Source: JBBDRX01 sp040905245
GTDB lineage: Bacteria > Bacteroidota > Rhodothermia > Balneolales > Balneolaceae
DNA length: 15,439 nucleotides
Direction of reading: 5' to 3'
Assembly: GCA_040905245.1 (NCBI GenBank)
Contig: JBBDRX010000112.1
Span: forward strand, 1-15,439
The notes under the pieces were generated by a model. That model saw only the letters and a list, made by a program, of their open reading frames with translations, made no database searches and was not told the DNA's origin. The translations under genes and the position numbers were made by a program. Shown one piece after another: positions 8,799 to 15,439 of the stretch. The first letter of the stretch is position 1, and each line of letters opens with the position of its first letter.

Positions 8799-9077
8799 TC
8801 ATCCCCGAATCTCGAAACCGGCTTCCGGTCCGTCTTCTTCCCGATCCAGCTCTTCCAGGTGATCTACCCGGGCCATAGCAGGACCCTGCTTCAACGTTTC
8901 AATCAATCGGTAGACGTCAGATGCCGCACCCCGGACGACCACTTCTACCCGGCCGTCGTTCAAATTCCGTACCCAACCCTGAAGACCCAGTTTTCGAGCC
9001 TTTTGCTGTGTAAAATTGCGAAATCCCACACCTTGCACCCTGCCACTGATCATCAGATGTTTCCCGGCAGTATCCAT
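8799..9077 (-). CDS. acyP: acylphosphatase
   Basis: Small cytoplasmic enzyme of 92 residues that hydrolyses acyl phosphates such as acetyl phosphate and carbamoyl phosphate. The family signature is present: SGRVQGVGFR (11-20) with phosphate-binding Arg20, and catalytic Asn38 in GWVRNLNDG, followed by the strand RVEVVVRG. Length is normal (about 90-100). The start at 9077 places the signature where the family has it; no ATG further upstream is in frame and close. It is the first gene of the minus-strand block, 89 bases upstream of dnaE and divergent from oxyR with 103 bases between starts. The physiological substrate is uncertain in bacteria generally. No link to replication is implied beyond the neighbourhood. 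Confidence 0.95.
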   Translation of the reverse strand: MDTAGKHLMISGRVQGVGFRNFTQQKARKLGLQGWVRNLNDGRVEVVVRGAASDVYRLIETLKQGPAMARVDHLEELDREEDGPEAGFEIRG

Positions 9078-9180
9078 CCAAAAATTCTGTTACATTCCAT
9101 ATGGAGCCGGCATCCTGAAGCCGACTGTTGCTTCTGATAAACATAGGGGTTCAACCCGGAAATGTGAAGAGACGGAAAAC
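9078..9180. other. divergent intergenic region between acyP and oxyR
   Basis: This 103-base gap must hold the promoters of both the minus-strand acyP-dnaE block and the plus-strand oxyR. I looked for the E. coli OxyR pattern of spaced ATAG/CTAT units and found none, and no clear -33/-7 Bacteroidota promoter on either strand. If OxyR autoregulates here, its site does not match the enterobacterial consensus by eye. Confidence 0.5.
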
Positions 9181-10113
9181 ATGACACTGACACAACTCTC
9201 CTACATTGTAGCCGTAGACAAGTATCGCCATTTCGCTACCGCGGCCGAGAAGATCTACGTCACACAACCTACGCTGAGTATGCAGATCCACAAGCTGGAG
9301 GAGCAGTTGGGTGTCAAAATTTTTGACCGCTCAAAATCTCCAGTTGTCCCCACCGAGATCGGAGAGACCATTATTCGTGAAGCATCCGTTATTCTGAAGC
9401 AGGCACGGCAGATTGAAGATCTCGCCAGACTGTCGGACGGGGTTCTCAAGGGAACGTTCCGGATCGGTGTCATCCCGACTATCGCCGCCTATCTGATCCC
9501 TGTTTTTCTGAGGCCTTTTATGGAAGCCTGGCCGGAAGTGGAGCTGGTGTTCGAAGAGAAGCTGACCAGCCAGGTACTGGACGGGCTTCAGGACGACACA
9601 CTCGATATCGGAATTATCGCCACCCCGACCGATCAGAGTCAGATCTATCTGGAAGAGCTCTATAATGAACCGTTTGTCGGATTTCTATCGGCCGATCACC
9701 CACTGGCCAGTAAGGAGAAACTTCAGATCAGTGACCTGGATGTGTCCGAGATCTGGCTCCTGAACGAAGGGCATTGTCTGCGCGATCAGAGCATGAAGCT
9801 CTGCAAAAAAGAGAAGAAGAACGAGAACAGTCCAATTCGCTTCGAAAGCGGAAACCTGGAAACTCTCAAACGCCTGGTGGAACAGAACTATGGAATGACG
9901 CTTATGCCGGCACTTGCCGTCCGGGATTTCAACCGGGACTGTTCAACCGCGCTGATCCGTGAATTCGAAGATCCGGTTCCCAGCCGAAAAGTCCGGTTGG
10001 CCTACAGCCGAAAATTCCTGAAACAAAATATGATACAGGCTTTCAGGGATTCCGTTCAGGAGAATCTGCCCGCCGAGCTTCGGTTGAAAGAGGACCTGAT
10101 GGTCATTGAATAG
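9181..10113 (+). CDS. oxyR: OxyR, LysR-family hydrogen peroxide sensor
   Basis: Transcription regulator of 310 residues (E. coli OxyR has 305). The N-terminal winged helix-turn-helix spans about 1-60 (AAEKIYVTQPTLSMQIHKLE region), followed by a linker helix and a regulatory domain (about 90-300). The peroxide-sensing site is complete: GHCLRDQSMKLC gives His198, peroxidatic Cys199, Arg201, Asp202 and resolving Cys208, with Thr100 and Thr129 also at the E. coli numbers. It should therefore form the Cys199-Cys208 disulfide on meeting H2O2 and switch on defence genes. The reading frame extends upstream to an ATG at 9016, but that stretch lies opposite acyP and has no LysR homology, so ATG 9181 is the start. 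No Shine-Dalgarno sequence. It sits 118 bases before a metal-efflux ATPase on the same strand. Confidence 0.95.
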   Translation: MTLTQLSYIVAVDKYRHFATAAEKIYVTQPTLSMQIHKLEEQLGVKIFDRSKSPVVPTEIGETIIREASVILKQARQIEDLARLSDGVLKGTFRIGVIPTIAAYLIPVFLRPFMEAWPEVELVFEEKLTSQVLDGLQDDTLDIGIIATPTDQSQIYLEELYNEPFVGFLSADHPLASKEKLQISDLDVSEIWLLNEGHCLRDQSMKLCKKEKKNENSPIRFESGNLETLKRLVEQNYGMTLMPALAVRDFNRDCSTALIREFEDPVPSRKVRLAYSRKFLKQNMIQAFRDSVQENLPAELRLKEDLMVIE

Positions 10114-10231
10114 ACACGTCCTCAGGTGTATGTCCATTTCGCAACCCGACAACCTGTTTCATCGAATCAGTACCGGGCAGTCCATTCCGTTGCCGCTACA
10201 AAACCTTGTAATCCATTGACCGTTTCGACCC

Positions 10232-12136
10232 ATGGAAAATGATGACAGAGAAAAGAAACTGAGAGCCTGGTTAACAGGAATCTGCGGAGTCGCTCTCGCA
10301 GCCGGATTCTTCGGAAACATCACCGGCCTGCTCCCGGATCCCTTTATACGTCCGCTCTACATCCTTGCCTACCTGACTGGTGGATACAGTGGCACTGTCG
10401 AAATGCTCCGTGATTTCAGGGAACGGAAGCTCAACATTGATTTTTTGATGATCACCGCTGCAGTGGGAGCCGCCCTGATCGACCAGTGGCTGGAAGGAGC
10501 CATCCTCCTCTTTCTTTTCTCTCTGAGTGAAAGCCTGGAAGGGTTCGCCCTCGGCAAAAGCCGCAATGCGATTCACTCGCTGATGAAACTGCGGCCGGAC
10601 CAGGCGTTGGTCCGGGATCCGAATGGAAACGAGCGGTATGTATCCGTTGAGGAACTGAAAGTCGGAGAGACTGTTATCGTAAAACCGGGAGAACATATCC
10701 CCATAGATGGAGTGGTCCTTGCCGGGGAAACCCGAATCGATCAATCGGCAATCACCGGGGAGAGCGTCCCGGTGACACGTACAAAAGGAGAGAACGTCTT
10801 TGCCGCGACACTCAACCAGGACGGAGCGATCCAAATTCGGGTCACCCGGCCCTCCCGGGAAACCACACTGGCCAACATCATTCGCCTGGTGGAACAGGCA
10901 CAGGACAATAAGGCCCGGTCCCAGCGATTCCTGGAACGGTTTGAACCGATCTATACCATTGCTGTTCTGACGGCCGTTGCCCTCCTCATTTTGATCCCCT
11001 GGCTGATGCTTGGTCAGGGGTTCGACCCGGTCTTCTACCGAGCCATCACACTGCTGGTCGTCGCCTCCCCCTGCGCATTGATCATCAGTACCCCGGCCGC
11101 CATCATCTCGGCAATCGCCAACGGGGCCAGAAACGGAATCCTGTTCAAAGGTGGAATACACGTAGAACAGTCGAACCGCATCGACACAATCGCTTTTGAC
11201 AAGACGGGGACCCTGACAAGAGGCACGCCAATCGTAACGGATATTCTGCCTCTTTCACTAAACGGGACCCTCCTGGACGAGAAAGAGCTGCTGGAAATTG
11301 CTGCCGGCTGCGAACAGTATTCCGAGCATCACCTGGCCGAAGCCATACTGAACCGGGCAGAGGAGCAGAAGGTTCAGCCCGTACAGGTAAACAATCCACA
11401 GACCGTCCCCGGCCAGGGAATTTACGGTACCTGGAATGGTGAAACTGTATCGGCCGGTAATCGAAGACTTTTCAGAGATCAGCTGGAAACCTGGCCAAAA
11501 GAGGCAGACCGGCAGGCGCAGGCGCTGGAGAAAGAGGGAAAGACTGTAATCTTCATTGCCCGGAACAACCAGCCCATCGGGCTTTTTGCCATGGCAGATC
11601 AGCTACGCCCAACCGCAGCAAAGGCTCTGCAAGCGCTTCGTGCCATGGGGGTCAGAAAAATCGTCATGCTGACGGGCGACAACCGGGGAGTTGCCGAAGA
11701 GATTGCCCGAAGGATCGACCTGGACGAGATCCATGCGGAGTTGCTTCCGGAGCAGAAAGTGGAAAAAATCCGGGAACTCCGGCGAGATGGAGTCGTTGCC
11801 ATGGTGGGTGACGGAATCAATGACGCCCCGGCCCTGGCCAACAGTGACCTGGGAATTGCCATGGGAGCCGCCGGCACGGATGTCGCACTGGAAACCGCCG
11901 ACGTAGTACTGATGGGCGACGACCTGGAGAAAATTCCCTACCTGCTTCGACTCTCGGAGAAAACGAAACGGATCGTTTGGCAGAACATCGGATTCAGCCT
12001 TATGGTTATTTTCATGCTTATTCTGGCCCTCTTCTGGATCGATCTGCCCCTGACCGCGGGAGTCATCGGACACGAAGGAAGTACCCTCATCGTTGTTCTG
12101 AACGGACTGCGACTTCTTAGAAGCCGATCAATCTGA
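10232..12136 (+). CDS. P1B-type metal-transporting ATPase, P1B-4-like (SPC/HEGST)
   Basis: Inner-membrane pump of 634 residues that exports a transition metal using ATP. P-type motifs: TGES (175-178) in the actuator domain, phosphorylated Asp323 in DKTGTLT, TGD (481-483) and GDGIND (526-531). Transport motifs: SPC (279-281) in the membrane and HEGST (614-618) in the last helix. SPC with HEG(G/S)T marks the P1B-4 group (CoaT, CzcP, CtpD, PfeT, FrvA; Co2+ or Fe2+ and similar). There is no N-terminal HMA or His-rich metal-binding domain, as usual for that group. About eight hydrophobic segments appear, four before the actuator domain. The usual SEHP signature reads SEHH (364-367). Location behind oxyR suggests peroxide-linked Fe2+ export, as for PerR-controlled PfeT, but the metal is inferred. 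Its stop is 10 bases before the next gene. A Zn/Cd role is less likely without CPC. Confidence 0.93.
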   Translation: MENDDREKKLRAWLTGICGVALAAGFFGNITGLLPDPFIRPLYILAYLTGGYSGTVEMLRDFRERKLNIDFLMITAAVGAALIDQWLEGAILLFLFSLSESLEGFALGKSRNAIHSLMKLRPDQALVRDPNGNERYVSVEELKVGETVIVKPGEHIPIDGVVLAGETRIDQSAITGESVPVTRTKGENVFAATLNQDGAIQIRVTRPSRETTLANIIRLVEQAQDNKARSQRFLERFEPIYTIAVLTAVALLILIPWLMLGQGFDPVFYRAITLLVVASPCALIISTPAAIISAIANGARNGILFKGGIHVEQSNRIDTIAFDKTGTLTRGTPIVTDILPLSLNGTLLDEKELLEIAAGCEQYSEHHLAEAILNRAEEQKVQPVQVNNPQTVPGQGIYGTWNGETVSAGNRRLFRDQLETWPKEADRQAQALEKEGKTVIFIARNNQPIGLFAMADQLRPTAAKALQALRAMGVRKIVMLTGDNRGVAEEIARRIDLDEIHAELLPEQKVEKIRELRRDGVVAMVGDGINDAPALANSDLGIAMGAAGTDVALETADVVLMGDDLEKIPYLLRLSEKTKRIVWQNIGFSLMVIFMLILALFWIDLPLTAGVIGHEGSTLIVVLNGLRLLRSRSI

Positions 12137-12146
12137 CGAAATAGCT

Positions 12147-14381
12147 ATGAATCGATATCTGTCACACTTTCTCACACTTTTCTTACTGCTCTGGCTCTTT
12201 CCGGAAACCGGAGCCACACAACAGCCATACCGGGATCTTTGGGACGGACTAACCGCTTCATACCACCTGAGTGGGGACCAGGGACCGGAAAATCTGATCT
12301 GGATTGATGGCGGGGATCGTTATTCCTACAACCATTACAATCCGGAAACCGGTGTTCAGGAAATCCGTATCTACAATCCGGCCAGCGGACAGGATCAACT
12401 GGCCTTCACCCCGGAAGGTGTCACCTTCCCGTCCGGCGACATTCCGTTTCAATACGAATCGTTCGAATGGTCCGCAGACTATACCCACATTCTGTTTCGA
12501 ACCAATGTACGTCCGGTCTGGCGATACTCGGGAGTCGCCGACTACTACCTCTATTCGCTCCGTGAAGAAGAATTGACTCCGGTTGCCGACTCCGCATTCA
12601 CAGCCGAACTCTCACCTGACGGGAAAAAAGTCGGTTATGGCAAAAACGGTGAACTGTTTGTTCTGGATCTTGAAAGTGGCCGTCAGCAGCAACTGACGCA
12701 TGACGCAGGCGAGGACCTCTACAACGGACGCTTCGGATGGGTATACGAAGAGGAGTTTGGCAAGGTGCAGGCGTGGGAATGGTCACCGAACAGCCAGCAG
12801 ATTGCGTATTGGCAAAGCGACGAACGTCACGTCAAACCTTTTGTGTCTACGAATTACGAAGGAACCTATCCGGAGTATACCGATCTTCCCTATCCCAAAG
12901 TTGGCGAAAAGAATCCAACCGTCCGGATCGGCGTCGTAGATGTTCAGAGTGGGGACAACCACTGGCTCGACGTGGAACAGGGCGATGGATACATCCCCAG
13001 AATCTACTGGACAGCTCGCGAGAACGAACTCGCCGTTGCCCATCTGAACCGGGAACAGAACCACCTCACTCTCTTTCTGGCAGACTCGGAGACCGGCCGG
13101 GTTGAACCGATATTTGAAGAAACCTCCGAAACAGGCTGGATTGATCTGTTCGATTTTTTCTCCGGAGCGGACAATCACCTTTTTTTTCCTACTGAGCGGG
13201 AAGAGTTTTTTTGGCTCTCCGAAAGGGACGGATGGCAGCATCTTTACCGATACAACTACCAGGGAGAGCTGATCAACCAGGTTACAAGTGGACCCTGGGA
13301 AGTGAGTTACGTCCATCTGATCGACCCGGATCAGGAGAAAATCTGGTATGAATCCACCGAGCCTTCTCCTCTGGAAAGACATCTCTACAGCATCGGTTTC
13401 GACGGATCAGCAAAACAGCGCTATTCCAGAGAGCCCGGCCGACACTACTTCGACCTGTCACCAAACGGAACGTGGTATATGGACCGCTGGTCCCGTACAG
13501 ATACTCCCACTCAGGTCGAACTCTGGGCCACCGATAACGGAGGTGAACAAATCAAAACCCTGTCAAAAAATCCATCGGTCACCCGATTTATTGAACAGTC
13601 GGCATATGCCCCTCATGAGTTATTCCGGGTTACAACCAGTGATGGCCGCAAGCTGGATGGGCTGTTGATCCGGCCAACCGACTTTGATCCGGCAAAGAAC
13701 TATCCGGTACTCCTGGACATTTACGGTGGGCCGGGATCCCAGGGAGTCTTCAACGAATTCTCCACGGACGGCTGGAGGCAGTATCTTGCTCAACAGGGCT
13801 ATGTGGTTGTCGACATCAACAACCGGGGAAGCAGCGGATACGGCCATGACTTTGAAAAAGTGATCTACAAAAACCTGGGACATCCGGAAAGTGAAGACTA
13901 CGCGGAGGCCATCCGATGGCTGGGTGAACAATACGACTGGATCGACACCTCCCGGGCAGCCATTCGTGGACACAGCTACGGAGGCTATCTGGCAGTACTG
14001 GCGGCCGTACTTTATCCAGACACCTTTCGAACCGCAATCTCGGCAGCGCCGGTAACAGACTGGAGACTCTACGATACCATCTATACAGAGCGATACATGG
14101 GTCTTCTGGAAGAAAACCGGGACGGATACATCAACAGCTCGGTCATGGCGCACGCAGAGCATCTCCGCGCCGCCCTGCTTGTTGTTCACTCCTCCATGGA
14201 CGAAAATGTACACGTTCAGAATACCATGCAGATGGTCCGGGCATTTACCGACCAGGGCATTGACGTGGACCTTCGGATCTACCCTCCTGGAAACCATGGA
14301 ATCGCCTACAACCGGGAAAGTTACCATCTACTCTACAAAGTCTATACAAACCACCTGAACCGCCACCTTGACCCGAAATAG
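12147..14381 (+). CDS. secreted S9 family serine peptidase, dipeptidyl peptidase IV-like
   Basis: Exported peptidase of 744 residues that should release N-terminal X-Pro or X-Ala dipeptides. A Sec signal peptide is seen (basic start MNRYL, hydrophobic stretch about 7-18, likely cut near 23-25, no lipobox). A beta-propeller domain (about 40-490) carries the DPP-IV glutamate motif YEEEFG (Glu202/Glu203) that binds the substrate amino terminus. The alpha/beta-hydrolase domain (about 490-744) has YGGPGSQ with the oxyanion-type Tyr526, nucleophile Ser610 in GHSYGGY, Asp685 in SMDENVH with Asn687, and His717 in GNHGIAY. All catalytic residues are present. The nucleophile elbow has His609 where DPP-IV usually has Trp. 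Length matches the family (about 720-770). It begins 10 bases after the metal ATPase and so is probably co-transcribed with it. Likely periplasmic or cell-surface nutrition enzyme. Confidence 0.93.
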   Translation: MNRYLSHFLTLFLLLWLFPETGATQQPYRDLWDGLTASYHLSGDQGPENLIWIDGGDRYSYNHYNPETGVQEIRIYNPASGQDQLAFTPEGVTFPSGDIPFQYESFEWSADYTHILFRTNVRPVWRYSGVADYYLYSLREEELTPVADSAFTAELSPDGKKVGYGKNGELFVLDLESGRQQQLTHDAGEDLYNGRFGWVYEEEFGKVQAWEWSPNSQQIAYWQSDERHVKPFVSTNYEGTYPEYTDLPYPKVGEKNPTVRIGVVDVQSGDNHWLDVEQGDGYIPRIYWTARENELAVAHLNREQNHLTLFLADSETGRVEPIFEETSETGWIDLFDFFSGADNHLFFPTEREEFFWLSERDGWQHLYRYNYQGELINQVTSGPWEVSYVHLIDPDQEKIWYESTEPSPLERHLYSIGFDGSAKQRYSREPGRHYFDLSPNGTWYMDRWSRTDTPTQVELWATDNGGEQIKTLSKNPSVTRFIEQSAYAPHELFRVTTSDGRKLDGLLIRPTDFDPAKNYPVLLDIYGGPGSQGVFNEFSTDGWRQYLAQQGYVVVDINNRGSSGYGHDFEKVIYKNLGHPESEDYAEAIRWLGEQYDWIDTSRAAIRGHSYGGYLAVLAAVLYPDTFRTAISAAPVTDWRLYDTIYTERYMGLLEENRDGYINSSVMAHAEHLRAALLVVHSSMDENVHVQNTMQMVRAFTDQGIDVDLRIYPPGNHGIAYNRESYHLLYKVYTNHLNRHLDPK

Positions 14382-14413
14382 CCGAGGTAAACAAGGTTCG
14401 ACCGACGTGGCCC

Positions 14414-14442
14414 TTGTGATTCATTTCCCGAAAATATTTACT
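14414..14442 (+). promoter_or_regulatory. weak promoter candidate before trkA
   Basis: In the 110-base gap after the peptidase gene, TTGTGA (14414-14419) and TTTACT (14437-14442) are 17 bases apart, loosely like a -35/-10 pair, and a TACT-plus-T-run-plus-G just beyond loosely resembles the Bacteroidota -7 box. Neither is a good match. No hairpin terminator for the upstream gene is visible in the gap. Confidence 0.2.
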
Positions 14443-14491
14443 ACTTTTTTGGACGATTGTTACTTGATGAACCTGTAAACTCCCCATCCAT

Positions 14492-15439
14492 TTGAAAATC
14501 GTCATAGCCGGCGCCGGCGAAATCGGGTACGAACTAAGCCGAATTCTCTCTGAGGAGAAGCACGACGTCACCGTAATCGATCAGCGTGTAGATTGCCTGC
14601 GAAGGGTGGAAGAGCACCTGGACGTACTCACCATCGAGGGGAATGCCACCTCTCCCCATACCCTTCTTCAGTCGGGTGCCAAAACCGCTGATCTGATGAT
14701 CGCGGTCACAAGTGTGGACGAAGTGAACATTATCGCCTCCACAATGGCCAAACGACTGGGAGTCAAAAGTGTTATCGCCCGGGTCCGTAACAGTGAGCTC
14801 TCTATGCCGGACTCACCGATCCACCCTTCGGAGCTGGGCATCGATGTGCTGATTCATCCGGAACTGAGTGCCGCAACAGAGATTCATCAACTCATCAAGC
14901 GGGCGTCTGCCAGTGATTTGGTCTCGCTGGCAAACGGTCAAATGCAATTAATCGGGCTCCGGCTTGAGAAGGAGTCTCCGATTGCCGGAATGAGCCTGGC
15001 GGAGTTTGCGTCGGCATACAGTGAAATCGACTTTCGGGTTGTTGCCATCTCGCGCAGAGCCAGTACCATTATTCCACGCGGAAAAAGCCGCTTGAAATCT
15101 CTGGACCACCTTTTCATTGTCAGTAAAACGGAGAATATCCGAACTCTGATTGGAATTACCGGCCATAAAGAGGAAAGGATCCGCCACATCATGATCGCCG
15201 GAGGAACTCCTTTGGGTCGTATGCTGGTCAAGAAACTCTGTAACGATTCCCAGAAGTGGGAGATCAAACTGATTGAACCAAACGAGCGGGAAGCCAACGA
15301 TATGGCTGAGGCCTTTCGGGATATTCTGGTACTTCACGGAAACCCGACAGATCCAAATCTGCTGGCTGTGGAAGGAGTTCAGGAGATGGACGCTTTTATC
15401 TCTGTCACCGACGACGAAGAGTCCAATATTATCTCCTGC
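14492..15439 (+). CDS. trkA: Trk potassium uptake regulator TrkA, 3' end outside the window
   Basis: Peripheral cytoplasmic subunit that binds NAD(H)/nucleotides and gates the TrkH/TrkG potassium channel. The visible 316 codons of about 450 show the first RCK-N Rossmann domain (1 to about 120; GAGEIG at 7-12, acidic Asp30 closing the second strand in VTVID, then TIEGNAT and AVTSVDEVNI), the first RCK-C domain (about 140-215), and most of the second RCK-N domain (from about 231; IMIAGGTPLG, then HGNPTD and SVTDDEESN). The start is TTG at 14492: the frame is closed by TGA at 14468 and holds no ATG in between, and the second codon begins the first Rossmann strand. The second glycine motif is imperfect (Thr239 at the middle glycine). 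A TrkH gene would be expected downstream but is not in view. Confidence 0.93.
   Translation, partial: MKIVIAGAGEIGYELSRILSEEKHDVTVIDQRVDCLRRVEEHLDVLTIEGNATSPHTLLQSGAKTADLMIAVTSVDEVNIIASTMAKRLGVKSVIARVRNSELSMPDSPIHPSELGIDVLIHPELSAATEIHQLIKRASASDLVSLANGQMQLIGLRLEKESPIAGMSLAEFASAYSEIDFRVVAISRRASTIIPRGKSRLKSLDHLFIVSKTENIRTLIGITGHKEERIRHIMIAGGTPLGRMLVKKLCNDSQKWEIKLIEPNEREANDMAEAFRDILVLHGNPTDPNLLAVEGVQEMDAFISVTDDEESNIISC

Noticed and set aside
9016..9180. 55-codon N-terminal extension of OxyR
   Set aside because: The stretch overlaps acyP on the opposite strand and precedes the conserved LysR start MTLTQLSYIV; using 9181 puts the sensing cysteines at exactly 199 and 208.
10114..10231. Search for an OxyR box, promoter or terminator between oxyR and the ATPase
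   Set aside because: Only a 4-base-pair inverted repeat (ACAC/GTGT near 10114-10129) and no convincing promoter boxes were found; nothing strong enough to list.
10271..11161. Minus-strand open frame of 296 codons
   Set aside because: It lies opposite the metal ATPase, which has all P-type motifs; the minus-strand product has low-complexity Gly/Asp/Gln composition and no recognisable domain.

Overview
The window looks like chromosomal, housekeeping-type DNA from a Gram-negative bacterium of the Bacteroidota/Balneolota/Rhodothermota group. Evidence for this: nearly all gene starts lack a Shine-Dalgarno sequence and have A/T-rich or unrelated upstream bases; the gene set is typical of that group (RND efflux pair, a trxA next to dnaE, secreted DPP-IV-like S9 peptidase); and DnaE carries an N-terminal proofreading exonuclease. 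The phylum call is an inference. Genes are densely packed. No stretch over 300 bases lacks a gene, and I see no tRNA, rRNA, CRISPR, insertion sequence or phage signature.

Left part (1-9077, all minus strand; read right to left): an acylphosphatase (acyP), a 1404-residue DNA polymerase III alpha subunit with a fused DEDDh exonuclease (dnaE), thioredoxin (trxA), then after a gap with two adjacent hairpins and a possible promoter, an RND efflux operon: a periplasmic adaptor overlapping by 4 bases (ATGA) an HAE1-type inner-membrane permease whose last part lies beyond position 1.

Right part (9181-15439, all plus strand): an OxyR peroxide sensor with both redox cysteines, a P1B-type metal-exporting ATPase with SPC and HEGST transport motifs and no N-terminal metal-binding domain, a secreted dipeptidyl-peptidase-IV-like serine peptidase 10 bases behind it, and the first 316 codons of a TrkA potassium-uptake regulator that starts at TTG.

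How the genes fit together: acyP-dnaE-trxA is a housekeeping block. oxyR plus the P1B-4-like ATPase is most plausibly a peroxide-stress and metal (perhaps ferrous iron) efflux unit, analogous in logic to PerR-controlled PfeT of Bacillus. The best biological points are the polymerase-proofreader fusion, in which the native PHP metal site appears eroded while the added exonuclease is intact, and the OxyR/P1B-4 pairing. I see no wholly novel multi-gene system.
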